Shown: positions 27,857 to 36,557, counted from the first letter of the stretch. The stretch: 64,000 nt of DNA from Gemmatimonadota bacterium (GCA_016714015.1 JADJNZ010000010.1:62001-126000), one strand, 5' to 3'. The notes: generated from the sequence alone by a model not told the origin. Translations and numbers: made by a program.

Positions 27857-28581
27857 GCGCCGCGCGTGGCGTCGTCCTCGTCACGGGGGCGGGGCAGCGC
27901 GTGGGGCAGGTGATCGCGCGCCATCTCGGGGCGCACGGCTGGCGCGTCGCCGTGCACCATGGCGCGTCGGTCGCAGGCGCCGCGGCGACCGTCGAGGCCA
28001 TCCGCGGTGCGGGAGGCGACGCCGAGGCCTTCCGCGCCGACCTGCGTGAGGCGGACGCGGCACCGGAGCTCATCGGGGCCGTGGTCGCGCACTTCGGATC
28101 GCTCGACGCGCTCGTGAACTCCGCCGCCGGCATGGAGCGCTCGCCCATCGGCGGGACCACCGCCGCGGACTTCGATCGCATCATCGCGCTCAATCTGCGC
28201 GCGCCCTTCCTGCTCGCGCAGGCGGCGGCCGGCGTGCTCCGCGATGGCGGGGCCATCGTGAACATCGCGGATCACATGGCGGATGAACCGTGGCCCGACC
28301 ACGTGGTGCACGGCGTGAGCAAGGCGGGGATCGTCGCGCTCACGCGCCACCTGGCCGCGGCGCTCGCGCCGCGCCTGCGCGTGAACGCCGTCTCGCCCGG
28401 CTTCGTGCTCGCACCGCCCGGGATGCCTGCGGCGGTCGCCGAACGCTTCGCGGCGGAGACGCCGCTCCGCCGCCTCGGCACGCCCGATGACGTCGCGCAG
28501 GCGGTCGCGTACCTGCTCGACGCCACCTACGTGACGGGCGAGACGTTGCATGTGGACGGGGGACGGCGTGTCCGGCCCTGA
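27853..28581 (+). CDS. Short-chain dehydrogenase/reductase, pteridine-reductase-like, with His in place of the catalytic Tyr
   Basis: SDR-fold protein of 242 aa. The nucleotide-binding loop TGAGQRVGQVIA, the NSAAGM motif and a C-terminal LDATYVTGETLHVDGG are classical. In the active site, the strand NIADHM has D140 where most SDRs have Ser, as in the PTR1/FolM pteridine reductases. The usual YxxxK is HGVSK, with H153 in place of Tyr and K157 retained. Either His serves as the acid or the enzyme is altered. The start codon overlaps the PHP stop (ATGA). The next gene begins 8 bases after its stop. The substrate is not known. Confidence 0.8.
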   Translation: MSAARGVVLVTGAGQRVGQVIARHLGAHGWRVAVHHGASVAGAAATVEAIRGAGGDAEAFRADLREADAAPELIGAVVAHFGSLDALVNSAAGMERSPIGGTTAADFDRIIALNLRAPFLLAQAAAGVLRDGGAIVNIADHMADEPWPDHVVHGVSKAGIVALTRHLAAALAPRLRVNAVSPGFVLAPPGMPAAVAERFAAETPLRRLGTPDDVAQAVAYLLDATYVTGETLHVDGGRRVRP

Positions 28582-28588
28582 ACGGCCG

Positions 28589-29344
28589 ATGCAGCGGTTC
28601 GGCGATATCGTGGTGGTGGGCGGCGGCTGCTACGGGTCGTACTACGTGCGTCAGTTGCGCCGCGCGCGGGCGGCGGGAGCCGTCGCGTGGGATCGGCTGC
28701 TCGTCGTCGACCATGATCCGGGGTGCGCCATCGCGGCGGATGCGCCCGGTGCCTCCCCCGCAGAGGCGGTGACGCTCGTCGTGCGCGATTGGACGCTCTT
28801 CTTCAACGAGTACCTCGCGGCCGCGGCCGCGCGGGGCGCCGATGCCGTCGCGACGGATGCCATCGTGCCTTCTCCGCTGATGCCGCATCTCATGAGCCAT
28901 TGGCTCGTCGCGCGCGCGCGGGCGCGCTGGTCGGGCCGGGGGATCCGGGTGTCCCCGCTCGCGGGGGCGCTCGACGTGCCCTGGCAGCGCGCTGGCGAGG
29001 ACGGGACGCACTACGTGAGTTTCGCGACGTGGGAGTGTCCCATCAACTGCGTCGAACCGGCGCGGTGCCCGCACACGCGCGGCGCGCGCGCATGGAGCCT
29101 CCCGCCCTCGATCGTCGCGTTCGTCGAGACCGAGCGGCTCCGGGGGCGACGGATCGACGGACCGGCGGTGTTCCATTGCGCGCATCGCGCCTACGGCGTG
29201 GGCATGTTCGATGTCGCCGCGGTCGTGCGCGCCGATGCGCTCATCGCGTCGGTCGCCGAGGGACGCGGCGCGGAGATCCTGGTCGGGACCGTCTCCCACT
29301 GCCATGGCGCCCTCGCGGTGCTGGAACTCGCCGCACCCGCGTGA
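28589..29344 (+). CDS. Unrecognised Rossmann-like protein with cysteine cluster
   Basis: Protein of about 251 aa that I cannot assign to a family. It starts with a dinucleotide-binding-like strand and loop (FGDIVVVGGGCYGSYYVRQL), then LLVVDHDPGC. In the middle a cysteine cluster, C150, C154 and C160 (spacing 3 and 5), is followed by CPHTRGAR-type sequence. Near the end are HCAHRAYGVGMFD and VSHCHGALAVL, giving more Cys/His pairs. These could bind a metal or an Fe-S cluster. The ATG at 28589 is preferred; an in-frame GTG at 28568 and an ATG at 28550 would overlap the SDR gene. It is last in the PHP-SDR run. The gap 29345-29438 holds a TAACTA box but nothing firm. Confidence 0.6.
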   Translation: MQRFGDIVVVGGGCYGSYYVRQLRRARAAGAVAWDRLLVVDHDPGCAIAADAPGASPAEAVTLVVRDWTLFFNEYLAAAAARGADAVATDAIVPSPLMPHLMSHWLVARARARWSGRGIRVSPLAGALDVPWQRAGEDGTHYVSFATWECPINCVEPARCPHTRGARAWSLPPSIVAFVETERLRGRRIDGPAVFHCAHRAYGVGMFDVAAVVRADALIASVAEGRGAEILVGTVSHCHGALAVLELAAPA

Positions 29345-29438
29345 CGGGTAGGCCGCGGGCGGGCCGACTGGCGATCACGACCCGGCGCCTGTAACTACAG
29401 GGACGTTCCCCGCGCCCTTTCTCCCATCCGCTTCGACC

Positions 29439-31124
29439 ATGGCCTCGTTCGCGCCTGTATCACTCCGCTCCCTCACCCTCGCCGTCACGTGCGCGCTGCT
29501 CCTGCCCTGTGGGGCCGTGCGCGGCCAGGCTGGCCAGCGGCGCCCGACGGCGGCGCCCGCCGTCGACTCGGTCCAGCTCGCGCGCCAGGCGAGTGAGCGC
29601 CGCGAGGACCCGGCGCCGGCGCCGCGTCGGCGCGAAGGGGAAGGGCCGTTCGATCGGCTCATCATCCGCGGCGTGAACCTCATCGATGGCTACGGCAGCG
29701 CGCCGCGCGGCCCCGTCGACGTCGTCGTCGAGGGGAACCGCATCACCGCGGTCGTCAGCGTCGGGGTCCCGCGCGTGCCGATCGACCCCGCTCGGCGCCC
29801 GCGCGGCGCGACGCGCGAGCTCGATGCCACCGGCATGTACCTCATGCCCGGCCTCGTCGACCTCCACGTGCACCAGGGGACGCAGCAGAAGGCCCCCGAG
29901 AGCGAGTACTACAACAAGCTGTGGCTCGCGCACGGTATCACCACGGTGCGCGGTGTGCCGTTCGCCAGCTTCGACTATTCGGTGCGCGAGCGCGCGCGCA
30001 GTGCCGCGAACGAGATCGCCGCGCCGCGCTACGTCGTGTACCAGCGCCCCGGCACCGGGTGGGGCCGCGGAGTGCCGCGGACGCCAGACCAGGCGCGCGA
30101 GTGGGTCCGCTGGGCCAAGGCCAACGGGGCGGACGGGCTCAAGCTCGGCGCCGAGCGTCCCGACCTCATGGCGGCGTATCTCGACGAGGCGAAGAAGCAG
30201 GGCCTGGGGACGACCGCGCACCTGCAGCAGAGCGGCGTCGCCCAGATGAACGCCGAGGTCGCGACGCGCCTCGGGCTCGAGACCGTGACGCATTTCTACG
30301 GACTCTTCGAGTCGATGTACGACGAGCATCAGGTCCAACCCTGGCCCCTCGACGCCAACCTCGGCGACGAGCAGACGCGGTTCGGCCAGGTCGCCCGGCA
30401 GTGGAGCCTCGTCACCCCGCGTGGTCCGAAGTGGAACCAGCTGCTCAAGGATCTCCTCGCCCGCGACGTGACGCTCGACCCGACGATGACGACGTACCTC
30501 ACCGGGCGCGACGTCATGGCCCGCGTCAACGCGCCGTGGCACGCGAAGTACACCATCCCGACGCAGTGGGACTTCTACGTCTCGGACCGGTCGAATCACG
30601 GGGCGTACTTCTACGACTGGACCACCGACGACGAGGTCGCCTGGCGCAACTTCTACCGCGTCTGGATGCAGTTCCTGAATGACTACAAGAACATGGGGGG
30701 GCGCGTCACCGCGAGCTCCGACGCCGGATTCATCTACAACACGCCCGGGTTCTCCACGATCCAGGAGCTCGAACTGCTGCAGGAGGCCGGGTTCTATCCG
30801 GGCGAGGCGATCCGGGCGGGGACCTTCCACGCAGCGCAGACGATCTTCCAGCCGCGCAACACGCCCATCGAGTATGGCGTCGTCGAGGCAGGGATGCTCG
30901 CGGATCTCGTGATCGTCGATGCGAACCCGTTCCAGAACCTGAAGGTCCTCTACGGGACCGGGTGGTTCCGGCTGAACGACGCGACCGGGACGGTCGAGCC
31001 GTACGGCGGCGTGAAGTGGACCATCAAGGACGGCATCATCTACGACGCGAAGCAGCTCCTCGCGGACATCGAGGAGATGGGCAACGCCCAGCGGCGCGCG
31101 CGCGCAGCGGGGCGCTCGCGCTGA
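29439..31124 (+). CDS. Exported amidohydrolase-family protein
   Basis: Metal-dependent hydrolase of 561 aa with an N-terminal signal peptide (LTLAVTCALLLPCGAVRGQA), so it acts outside the cytoplasm. The amidohydrolase fold is marked by FDRLIIRGVNLIDGYG, then MPGLVDLHVHQG with the HxH metal pair. Later metal ligands lie in TTAHLQQSG, VTHFYG and SSDAGF. The C-terminal composite sheet has VEAGMLADLVIVDANPFQN. It resembles imidazolonepropionase-like or dipeptidase-like exported members. The substrate is unknown. It is preceded by its own leader and appears monocistronic. Confidence 0.85.
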   Translation: MASFAPVSLRSLTLAVTCALLLPCGAVRGQAGQRRPTAAPAVDSVQLARQASERREDPAPAPRRREGEGPFDRLIIRGVNLIDGYGSAPRGPVDVVVEGNRITAVVSVGVPRVPIDPARRPRGATRELDATGMYLMPGLVDLHVHQGTQQKAPESEYYNKLWLAHGITTVRGVPFASFDYSVRERARSAANEIAAPRYVVYQRPGTGWGRGVPRTPDQAREWVRWAKANGADGLKLGAERPDLMAAYLDEAKKQGLGTTAHLQQSGVAQMNAEVATRLGLETVTHFYGLFESMYDEHQVQPWPLDANLGDEQTRFGQVARQWSLVTPRGPKWNQLLKDLLARDVTLDPTMTTYLTGRDVMARVNAPWHAKYTIPTQWDFYVSDRSNHGAYFYDWTTDDEVAWRNFYRVWMQFLNDYKNMGGRVTASSDAGFIYNTPGFSTIQELELLQEAGFYPGEAIRAGTFHAAQTIFQPRNTPIEYGVVEAGMLADLVIVDANPFQNLKVLYGTGWFRLNDATGTVEPYGGVKWTIKDGIIYDAKQLLADIEEMGNAQRRARAAGRSR

Positions 31125-31201
31125 GCCGATCGCGGGCTCGCGCGGCGCCGCCGGAACCGCGTGGGGCCCGGGCGGATTGAGCGGGCGGGGGTGGCCAGTG
31201 G

Positions 31202-31228
31202 TTGGGGCCGAACCCCGCCCGTTACATT
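31202..31228 (+). promoter_or_regulatory. Candidate trxB promoter
   Basis: TTGGGG (31202-31207), a 15-base spacer and TACATT (31223-31228) precede the TTG start at 31262. The -10 region reads TACATTTG, which also fits the TAnnTTTG box known from Bacteroidetes. The rest of 31125-31201 is GC-rich and featureless. Confidence 0.35.
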
Positions 31229-31261
31229 TGGGGCTTCCTACCGACTCTTGGGGATCGCACG

Positions 31262-32245
31262 TTGGCGACGCACGAATACGAAGTGGTGATCATCGGCGCC
31301 GGACCGTCCGGCATGTGCGCCGGACTCTATGCCGGCCGCTCCCTGCTGAAGGCCGTGGTGCTCGAGCGTGGCTTCCCCGGGGGCGAGCTGCTCAACACCG
31401 AGGTGATCGAGGACTACATCGGCTTCGAGCACATCCTCGGGCACGAGCTCGCCACGAGGTTCCAGACGCACGCGGAGAAGTTCGGGGCCGAGATCCGCAC
31501 CTCCACGCCCGTCGAGGCCGTGGCCCGGCGGGCCGACGGGCTCTTCGAGACGACCGTCGAGAACGGCGATCTCTTCGTCTCGCCGACCGTCATCGTGACC
31601 GCCGGCGGCACGCCGATCAAGCTGGACGTCCCCGGCGAGATCGCCTATGCCGGCAAGGGCGTGTCGTACTGCGCGATCTGTGACGGCGCGTTCTATCGCG
31701 GGCACACCATCATGGTCGTCGGCGGCGGCGACGCCGCGCTCGAGGAGGCCGACTTCCTCACGCGCTACGCCGAGAAGGTGTATCTCGTCCACCGGCGCGA
31801 CACCTTCCGGGCGTCCAAGCTCGTGCAGCAGCGCGCGTTCGCGAACCCAAAGATCCAGGTCATCACCGACACCGTCGTCGACGAGATCGTCGGGCAGGAT
31901 GGCCTCATGACGCACGCGCGCATCCGGAACACCCGGTCCGGGGCGACCTCGGACCTCGTCGCGACCGGCATCTTCATCTTCGTGGGTTTCAAGCCGAACA
32001 CGGGGATCATCAGGGACCACATCGAGCATGACGCTTCGGGTTACATCGTCACCGACGCCAACATGATGACGTCGGTGCCGGGCCTCTTCGCCGCCGGCGA
32101 CGTGCGCGCGCAGCTCACGCGCCAGGTGACCACCGCCGTCGGGGACGCGACCACCGCCGCGATCGCCGTCGAGAAGTTCCTGACCGCGCGCAAGAGCGGG
32201 CAGCCGGTCCCGAAGCCGATGCCGATGCTCCTCCCGTCAGCGTGA
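31262..32245 (+). CDS. trxB: Thioredoxin-disulfide reductase
   Basis: FAD/NADPH enzyme of 327 aa that reduces thioredoxin in the cytoplasm. The FAD loop is VIIGAGPSGMCAGLYAGRS, the redox-active pair is CAICDGAF, and the NADPH domain has VVGGGDAALEEADFL and VHRRDTFRASK. The FAD-contact motif near the end is GLFAAGDVRAQ. The TTG at 31262 (MATHEYEVVIIGAG) is the natural start, since the frame upstream to 31202 passes through the promoter region. The C-terminal tail (KSGQPVPKPMPMLLPSA) is longer than in E. coli. It overlaps the MBL hydrolase gene by one base. Confidence 0.93.
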   Translation: MATHEYEVVIIGAGPSGMCAGLYAGRSLLKAVVLERGFPGGELLNTEVIEDYIGFEHILGHELATRFQTHAEKFGAEIRTSTPVEAVARRADGLFETTVENGDLFVSPTVIVTAGGTPIKLDVPGEIAYAGKGVSYCAICDGAFYRGHTIMVVGGGDAALEEADFLTRYAEKVYLVHRRDTFRASKLVQQRAFANPKIQVITDTVVDEIVGQDGLMTHARIRNTRSGATSDLVATGIFIFVGFKPNTGIIRDHIEHDASGYIVTDANMMTSVPGLFAAGDVRAQLTRQVTTAVGDATTAAIAVEKFLTARKSGQPVPKPMPMLLPSA

Positions 32246-32895
32246 TGGACGTCCGCGCCCTCGTCGTCGGACCGTTCGAGGAGAACTGCTGGCTCCTCCA
32301 CGACCCGGCGCGCGGAGAGGTGGTGCTGGTGGATCCCGGCGATGAGCCGACGCGCCTCTGCACCGAGATCGAGCGCTTGGGCGCGCGACTCGTCGCCGTC
32401 TGGCTCACGCATGCGCATCTCGACCACATCGGCGGGATCGCGGGCGTACGGCGCGCCTGGCCCGAGGTCCCGGTCCACCTGCACCCGCTCGACCTTCCCG
32501 TCTATGCATGGGGTGAGAAGTCGGCGCGCGTCTACGGCATCCCGTTCGAGCAGCCGGCGCCGCCCGATCGCACCCTCACCGAGGGGCAGCGGCTCGAGTT
32601 CGGCGGGGAGTCCTTCGAGGTGATCCATCTCCCGGGACATGCCCCGGGACATGTGGCCTTCGTCGGGCGCACGCTCTGCTTCAGCGGCGACGTCCTCTTC
32701 GCCGGTTCGATCGGGCGCACCGACCTGCCGGGTGCCGATCCGGACGCGATGGAAGCGAGCCTCGCGAGGATGGCCGGGCTGTCTCCCGCGCTCATCGTGC
32801 ACCCCGGACATGGTCCCGACACGACCATCGGCGACGAACTCGCCGCGAATCCCTTCCTCACCGGGGCGGCCCGGGTCGCACGGCGCCGCGGCTGA
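32245..32895 (+). CDS. MBL-fold metallo-hydrolase (glyoxalase II-like)
   Basis: Cytoplasmic metallo-beta-lactamase-fold hydrolase of 216 aa. The zinc motifs are THAHLDHIGG, LPGHAPGHVAF, SGDVLFAGSIGR and VHPGHGPDT, all intact. This set fits the glyoxalase II-like group (YcbL type), which hydrolyses thioesters such as lactoylglutathione or related substrates. An ATG overlaps the trxB stop (TGATG); the GTG three bases earlier is an alternative. Coupling to trxB suggests a link with thiol metabolism, which is inference. Confidence 0.87.
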   Translation: MDVRALVVGPFEENCWLLHDPARGEVVLVDPGDEPTRLCTEIERLGARLVAVWLTHAHLDHIGGIAGVRRAWPEVPVHLHPLDLPVYAWGEKSARVYGIPFEQPAPPDRTLTEGQRLEFGGESFEVIHLPGHAPGHVAFVGRTLCFSGDVLFAGSIGRTDLPGADPDAMEASLARMAGLSPALIVHPGHGPDTTIGDELAANPFLTGAARVARRRG

Positions 32896-32966
32896 CGGTG
32901 GCAACTCCCCGCCCAGGTGGGGTACTTATCTTGATGCGTACTCTCCTCGAAACCCCCTGGTCCCCC

Positions 32967-33758
32967 ATGCGTTCCCGGATCCCTGTCCTGTTGGCGGTGG
33001 CTGCCCTGTCCGCGGCCTGCATCGATCCTCTCGAGACGTCGAACGGTCGCTTTGGAGCGATCACTGCCGCGGCATTCGACGGTGGCGCAGCGAACTACAC
33101 GATGCGTCCCGAGGCGGCGTTCTACGGCGAGACGGACCTCAGTTACGAGCCGTTCACTTCCGACACCTGCCTTCTCGCCCAGTTTTTTCCGAACTCGACC
33201 ACCATCAATGGGAGCCTCAGGTTCCTGGATGCCGGCGACCGGCTCCTGACCTCGGTGAGCGGCCGGGTGGATACGCTGGTCCCGGTGTCCAACATCGGCC
33301 TGCGCATCTACCAGTCGCCCAACGCGGGCGGCATCCCGTACACGCCGGGGGACACGCTCACCATCACGATCCCGGGCGCCGCCTTCCCCGCGAGCGCAAT
33401 CTCGGTGCGGACCGCCGAGCCCTTCACGCACAGTGCCGTCGGCGTGCCCGTCGCGGACGAGCCACTGTCCCTCACATGGACCCCGGCGACGGTCGCGGGC
33501 TCCCAGATGACGTTCTCCCTTCGGTACGCGAACTCGTTCTCGACGACCGGACTCAACGAGCAGGTCTTCTGCTCGTTCGTGGACGACGGCGCCGCCACCG
33601 TGCCCGCCGCGATCCTCGGAGGGTGGATCAATGCCTTGAACGCACAGCGTCAGACCAAGGCGACCCGCATCCGCTCGCGCGAGGTGACGGTTGACGCGCG
33701 GACGAGACTGTCCCTGCTCTCGACGTTCTCTCAGCCGATCAACACCACGGTGCAGTGA
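32967..33758 (+). CDS. Lipoprotein of unknown function
   Basis: Exported protein of 263 aa with a lipoprotein signal ending AALSAACIDP (Cys near residue 18). A beta-rich body follows with repeated strand patterns (TLTITIPGAAFPASAISVRTA, SQMTFSLRYANSF). No family is recognised. The ATG at 32967 is chosen because it begins the signal peptide; earlier in-frame codons from 32898 overlap the leader. A TATCTT box at 32927-32932 may be the -10. Codon use is slightly less GC-biased than its neighbours (runs such as AGTTTTTTCC), a mild sign of relaxed or foreign origin. The stop overlaps the aspA GTG (GTGA). Confidence 0.7.
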   Translation: MRSRIPVLLAVAALSAACIDPLETSNGRFGAITAAAFDGGAANYTMRPEAAFYGETDLSYEPFTSDTCLLAQFFPNSTTINGSLRFLDAGDRLLTSVSGRVDTLVPVSNIGLRIYQSPNAGGIPYTPGDTLTITIPGAAFPASAISVRTAEPFTHSAVGVPVADEPLSLTWTPATVAGSQMTFSLRYANSFSTTGLNEQVFCSFVDDGAATVPAAILGGWINALNAQRQTKATRIRSREVTVDARTRLSLLSTFSQPINTTVQ

Positions 33759-35164
33759 CCCCAGCGCTCCGTCTCGAGCACGACCCGCTGGGCCTAGTAG
33801 AGGTCCCCGGGGACGCCTGGTACGGGGCGCAGACGGCCCGAGCCGTCGCGAACTTCCCGGTGAGCGGCCTACGGTCGCATCCCCGCATCATCGACGCCGT
33901 CGTGCGCATCAAGCGCGCGGCGGCGTCCGTGCATCGGGGCACGGGACGGCTCGACGCGACCCGCGCCGACGCGATCCTCGTCGCGGCGGACGCGATCCTC
34001 GCCGGCGCCCATCGCGACCAGTTCGTCGTCGATGTCTTCCAAGCCGGGGCGGGCACCTCGCTGAACATGAACGTCAACGAGGTGCTCGCGAACCTCGCCA
34101 ATGTGTCGCTCGGCGCGCCGCGCGGGGCCTACGCCCCCGTGCACCCGAACGATCACGTCAACATGGCGCAGTCGACCAACGACGTGATCCCCACGGCGAT
34201 CCGACTCGCCGCGCTCGACGCGCTCGGACCGGCGCTCGCAGCCGTCGATGGACTCGCGCGCGCGCTCCGTGAGCGCGCCGCGGCGTTCGACGACCTCGTC
34301 AAGGCGGGACGGACGCATCTCCAGGACGCCATGCCCATCCGGCTCGGCCAGGAGTTCGCCGGATGGGCGGGCGCCGTCGAGCGCGGGACCCGGCGCGTGC
34401 GGGAGGCCGCGGACTACCTCCTCGACCTCGGCATCGGCGGCACCGCCGTCGGGACGGGGGTGAACGCCGAACCCGTCTACGCGGAGCGTATGGTCGAGGA
34501 GTTGCGCGTGCTCACGAGGCTGCCGGTGCGCCTCGGGGCCGATCGCATCCAGCTCATGCAGAGCATGGGGGATGCCGCCGGCGTGAGCGCGGCCTGGCGC
34601 ACGCTCGCGCTCGACATCGGCAAGATCGCGAGCGATCTCCGGTTGCTCGCGAGCGGGCCTCGGACCGGGCTCGACGAACTCCGGCTCCCTCCGGTGCAGC
34701 CCGGATCGAGCATCATGCCGGGGAAGGTCAATCCGAGCATCCCGGAGATGGTGAACCAGGTCGTGTTCCAGGTGATCGGACACGATGCCACCATCGCGGC
34801 CGCCTGCGAGCACGGACAGCTCGAGCTCAACGTCATGATGCCCGTCATCGCGCACGACCTCGTGAGCGCCATCGAGATCCTGGGCAACGCCGTGAGGATC
34901 CTCGACGAGCGGTGCGTGCGCGGGATCGAGGCCAACACTCCCATGCTCAGCCACTGGGTCGAGCGGTCGGCGGCGCTCGCGACCGCCCTCGCGCCCCGGA
35001 TCGGCTACGCCGCGGCCGCGGCGCTCACCAAGCGGTCGGTCGCCGAAGGAGTCTCGATCCGAGCGTTGGTCGTCACCGAGGGCCTGCTGAACGCCGAGGA
35101 GGCGGATCGCGTCCTGGACCTGCGCCGCCTCACCGAGCCCGGGGTGCCCGGTTCGGACGGGTGA
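33755..35164 (+). CDS. aspA: Aspartate ammonia-lyase
   Basis: Cytoplasmic enzyme of 469 aa that converts aspartate to fumarate and ammonia. The superfamily signature GSSIMPGKVNP is present. The sequence after it (SIPEMVNQVVFQVIGHD, then GQLELNVMMPVI) matches aspartase rather than fumarase C, which has a TQCEALTMV-type continuation. The N-terminus shows LGLVEVPGDAWYGAQTARAVANF, and the substrate loop QSTNDVIPTA is intact. The GTG start overlaps the lipoprotein stop. An Rrf2-family regulator gene follows in the same direction. Confidence 0.88.
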   Translation: MTPALRLEHDPLGLVEVPGDAWYGAQTARAVANFPVSGLRSHPRIIDAVVRIKRAAASVHRGTGRLDATRADAILVAADAILAGAHRDQFVVDVFQAGAGTSLNMNVNEVLANLANVSLGAPRGAYAPVHPNDHVNMAQSTNDVIPTAIRLAALDALGPALAAVDGLARALRERAAAFDDLVKAGRTHLQDAMPIRLGQEFAGWAGAVERGTRRVREAADYLLDLGIGGTAVGTGVNAEPVYAERMVEELRVLTRLPVRLGADRIQLMQSMGDAAGVSAAWRTLALDIGKIASDLRLLASGPRTGLDELRLPPVQPGSSIMPGKVNPSIPEMVNQVVFQVIGHDATIAAACEHGQLELNVMMPVIAHDLVSAIEILGNAVRILDERCVRGIEANTPMLSHWVERSAALATALAPRIGYAAAAALTKRSVAEGVSIRALVVTEGLLNAEEADRVLDLRRLTEPGVPGSDG

Positions 35165-35206
35165 GATTCCGAGCGCCCTTGTCCCGATCGTGCGGGGGAG
35201 GGCATC

Positions 35207-35686
35207 TTGCAGTCGATGCGGATCACCACTTGGGCCGAATACGGCGTCATCTGCGCGCTGCACCTCGCGCGTCGCTCCGATGAGGGGCCCGTGACGGGTC
35301 GCGACATCGCCGCGCGCGAACGGTTGCCGGGCGACTACGTCGAGCAGATCCTCCTCCGGTTGCGTCGTGCGGGCATCGTCCAGAGTACGCGCGGTGCCAA
35401 GGGCGGGTATGCGCTCGCGCGCCCGTCGGTCGAGATCACGGTGCGCGAGATCATCACCGCGGCCGAACTCGTGACCTTCGACCTCCACTGCGAGACCCAT
35501 CCACTCGATTCGGAGCGGTGTGCGCAATCGTGCGACTGCAGCATCCGCCCGGTCTGGATGATGCTGCAGAAGCGGATTGACGAGGTGCTCGAGGGCGTGC
35601 GTCTCTCCGATCTCTTGCACGCGGAGCCGCAGGTCCGGGAGCGCGTCGGGCTCGAGCGCGCGGGCTTGCCGGTCCTCCAGGCCTGA
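35207..35686 (+). CDS. Rrf2-family transcriptional regulator with cysteine cluster
   Basis: DNA-binding regulator of 159 aa. The winged-helix N-terminus (MRITTWAEYGVICALHLARR, then GDYVEQILLRLRRAGIVQSTRGAKGGY) is the Rrf2 pattern. A central cysteine group, C92 in DLHCETH, C102 in SERC and C106 in QSCDC, would hold an Fe-S cluster as in IscR or NsrR types. The TTG at 35207 has GGGAGGG just upstream; the ATG at 35216 is the alternative and gives the commoner family start. The regulated genes are not evident; aspA upstream or the unknown gene downstream are possible. Confidence 0.85.
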   Translation: MQSMRITTWAEYGVICALHLARRSDEGPVTGRDIAARERLPGDYVEQILLRLRRAGIVQSTRGAKGGYALARPSVEITVREIITAAELVTFDLHCETHPLDSERCAQSCDCSIRPVWMMLQKRIDEVLEGVRLSDLLHAEPQVRERVGLERAGLPVLQA

Positions 35687-35695
35687 GCGCGGACG

Positions 35696-36262
35696 GTGCC
35701 GCTCCCGTTCGTCCCGGGGTGGCGCGAGGCGCGAGAGCGCGACCGGCGCACGCGCCTCGTGGTCGATGGACTCCGGCGCGAGCCGGACGAGGCCGACGTC
35801 GAATGGCTGGCGGACGCGGCCGCCAATGGCGACCGCGATCATGCGCGCTGGGAACTCCGCTATGCCCGGATCGCCCTCGGGCTGGTGGTCGCGCAGCGGG
35901 ACGCGCTCGATGACCGGACCGCGGCGGACCTGAGCCACGCCTGCTTGGTCGCGCTCGAGGACGATCCGCGTATCGCGACGGATCTCCGCGACCTCGCCGA
36001 GCGGCAGTTCAGCGAGCGGCTGCAGGCGTACCGCGAGGCGATGCTGCTGCGGGGCGGGAGCCTTCAGGCGGCCGATCGCGTCGGGCGGTGCCTCCTCGCC
36101 TTCGCGAGCGACGGGGCGCGGACCGCCGGCGCGCCGCTCGCGTACGCCATCGAGCTCCTGCAGCGCTACGCTGACGAGGCCGGCGAACTCCTCCGGACGG
36201 CGTTCGGCGAGGCCACGTTGCCCGAGGACGTGAAGCCCTCGGTGTTGCGGGACGCGCGATAG
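35696..36262 (+). CDS. Hypothetical protein, 188 aa
   Basis: Not recognised. A soluble, helical, strongly charged protein (many Arg, Glu and Asp) with no signal or membrane segment. Helix-like stretches include DEADVEWLADAAANGDRDHARWELRYARIALGLVVAQRDAL. It starts at a GTG 9 bases after the Rrf2 stop and so may be part of that operon. A long bidirectional hairpin follows, ahead of the convergent tRNA-Leu. Its all-helical repeats suggest a protein-interaction role, but nothing specific can be claimed. Confidence 0.6.
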   Translation: MPLPFVPGWREARERDRRTRLVVDGLRREPDEADVEWLADAAANGDRDHARWELRYARIALGLVVAQRDALDDRTAADLSHACLVALEDDPRIATDLRDLAERQFSERLQAYREAMLLRGGSLQAADRVGRCLLAFASDGARTAGAPLAYAIELLQRYADEAGELLRTAFGEATLPEDVKPSVLRDAR

Positions 36263-36341
36263 GCGGCGGTCGGCGCGGCGCTCTGGGCGCGCGCCTCAGG
36301 GACGCCGTGCGGGCGGCTCGCCGGGACGACGAGGGGGTAGC

Positions 36342-36379
36342 AGAAGAGCGGGAAGCGCGGTGGCGCTCCCCGCTCTTCT
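36342..36379. terminator. Bidirectional hairpin before tRNA-Leu
   Basis: A 17-bp stem (AGAAGAGCGGG plus AAGCGC, pairing with GCGCTC plus CCCGCTCTTCT, one mismatch) around a 4-base loop. It lies between the convergent hypothetical gene (stop 36262) and the 3' end of tRNA-Leu (36417). No T-tract follows. The remaining gap 36263-36341 shows nothing clear. Confidence 0.7.
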
Positions 36380-36416
36380 CAATGAGGTTCCGCGCGATGG
36401 CGGCCATCCACTCCAG

Positions 36417-36500
36417 TGCCGAAGGCGGGACTCGAACCCGCACGGGCTAGTGCCCACTGCGCCCTGAACGCAGCGCGTCTACCAATTCCACCACTTCGGC
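36417..36500 (-). tRNA. tRNA-Leu (anticodon CAG)
   Basis: On the minus strand the acceptor stem GCCGAAG pairs with CTTCGGC, followed by discriminator A. The anticodon stem CTGCG/CGCAG encloses TTCAGGG (CAG at 36464-36466 on the complement). A long variable arm (TGGGCACTAGCCCG) marks a class II leucine tRNA, and the T loop is TTCGAGT. CCA is not encoded. Confidence 0.96.
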
Positions 36501-36551
36501 GAGAGGCGAAACGTACCGGGCGCGGATACCCAAGTCAACGCTGACTCGTCT

Positions 36552-36557
36552 TATTTC
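36552..36557 (+). promoter_or_regulatory. -10 box directly before smpB
   Basis: TATTTC ends 6 bases before the smpB ATG, in an otherwise GC-rich gap, and would place transcription start at the start codon. No good -35 is visible. Confidence 0.35.

Noticed and set aside
33755..35164. Fumarase C assignment
   Set aside because: The sequence after GSSIMPGKVNP (SIPEMVNQVV) and the GQLELNVMMPVI stretch match aspartase rather than fumarase.
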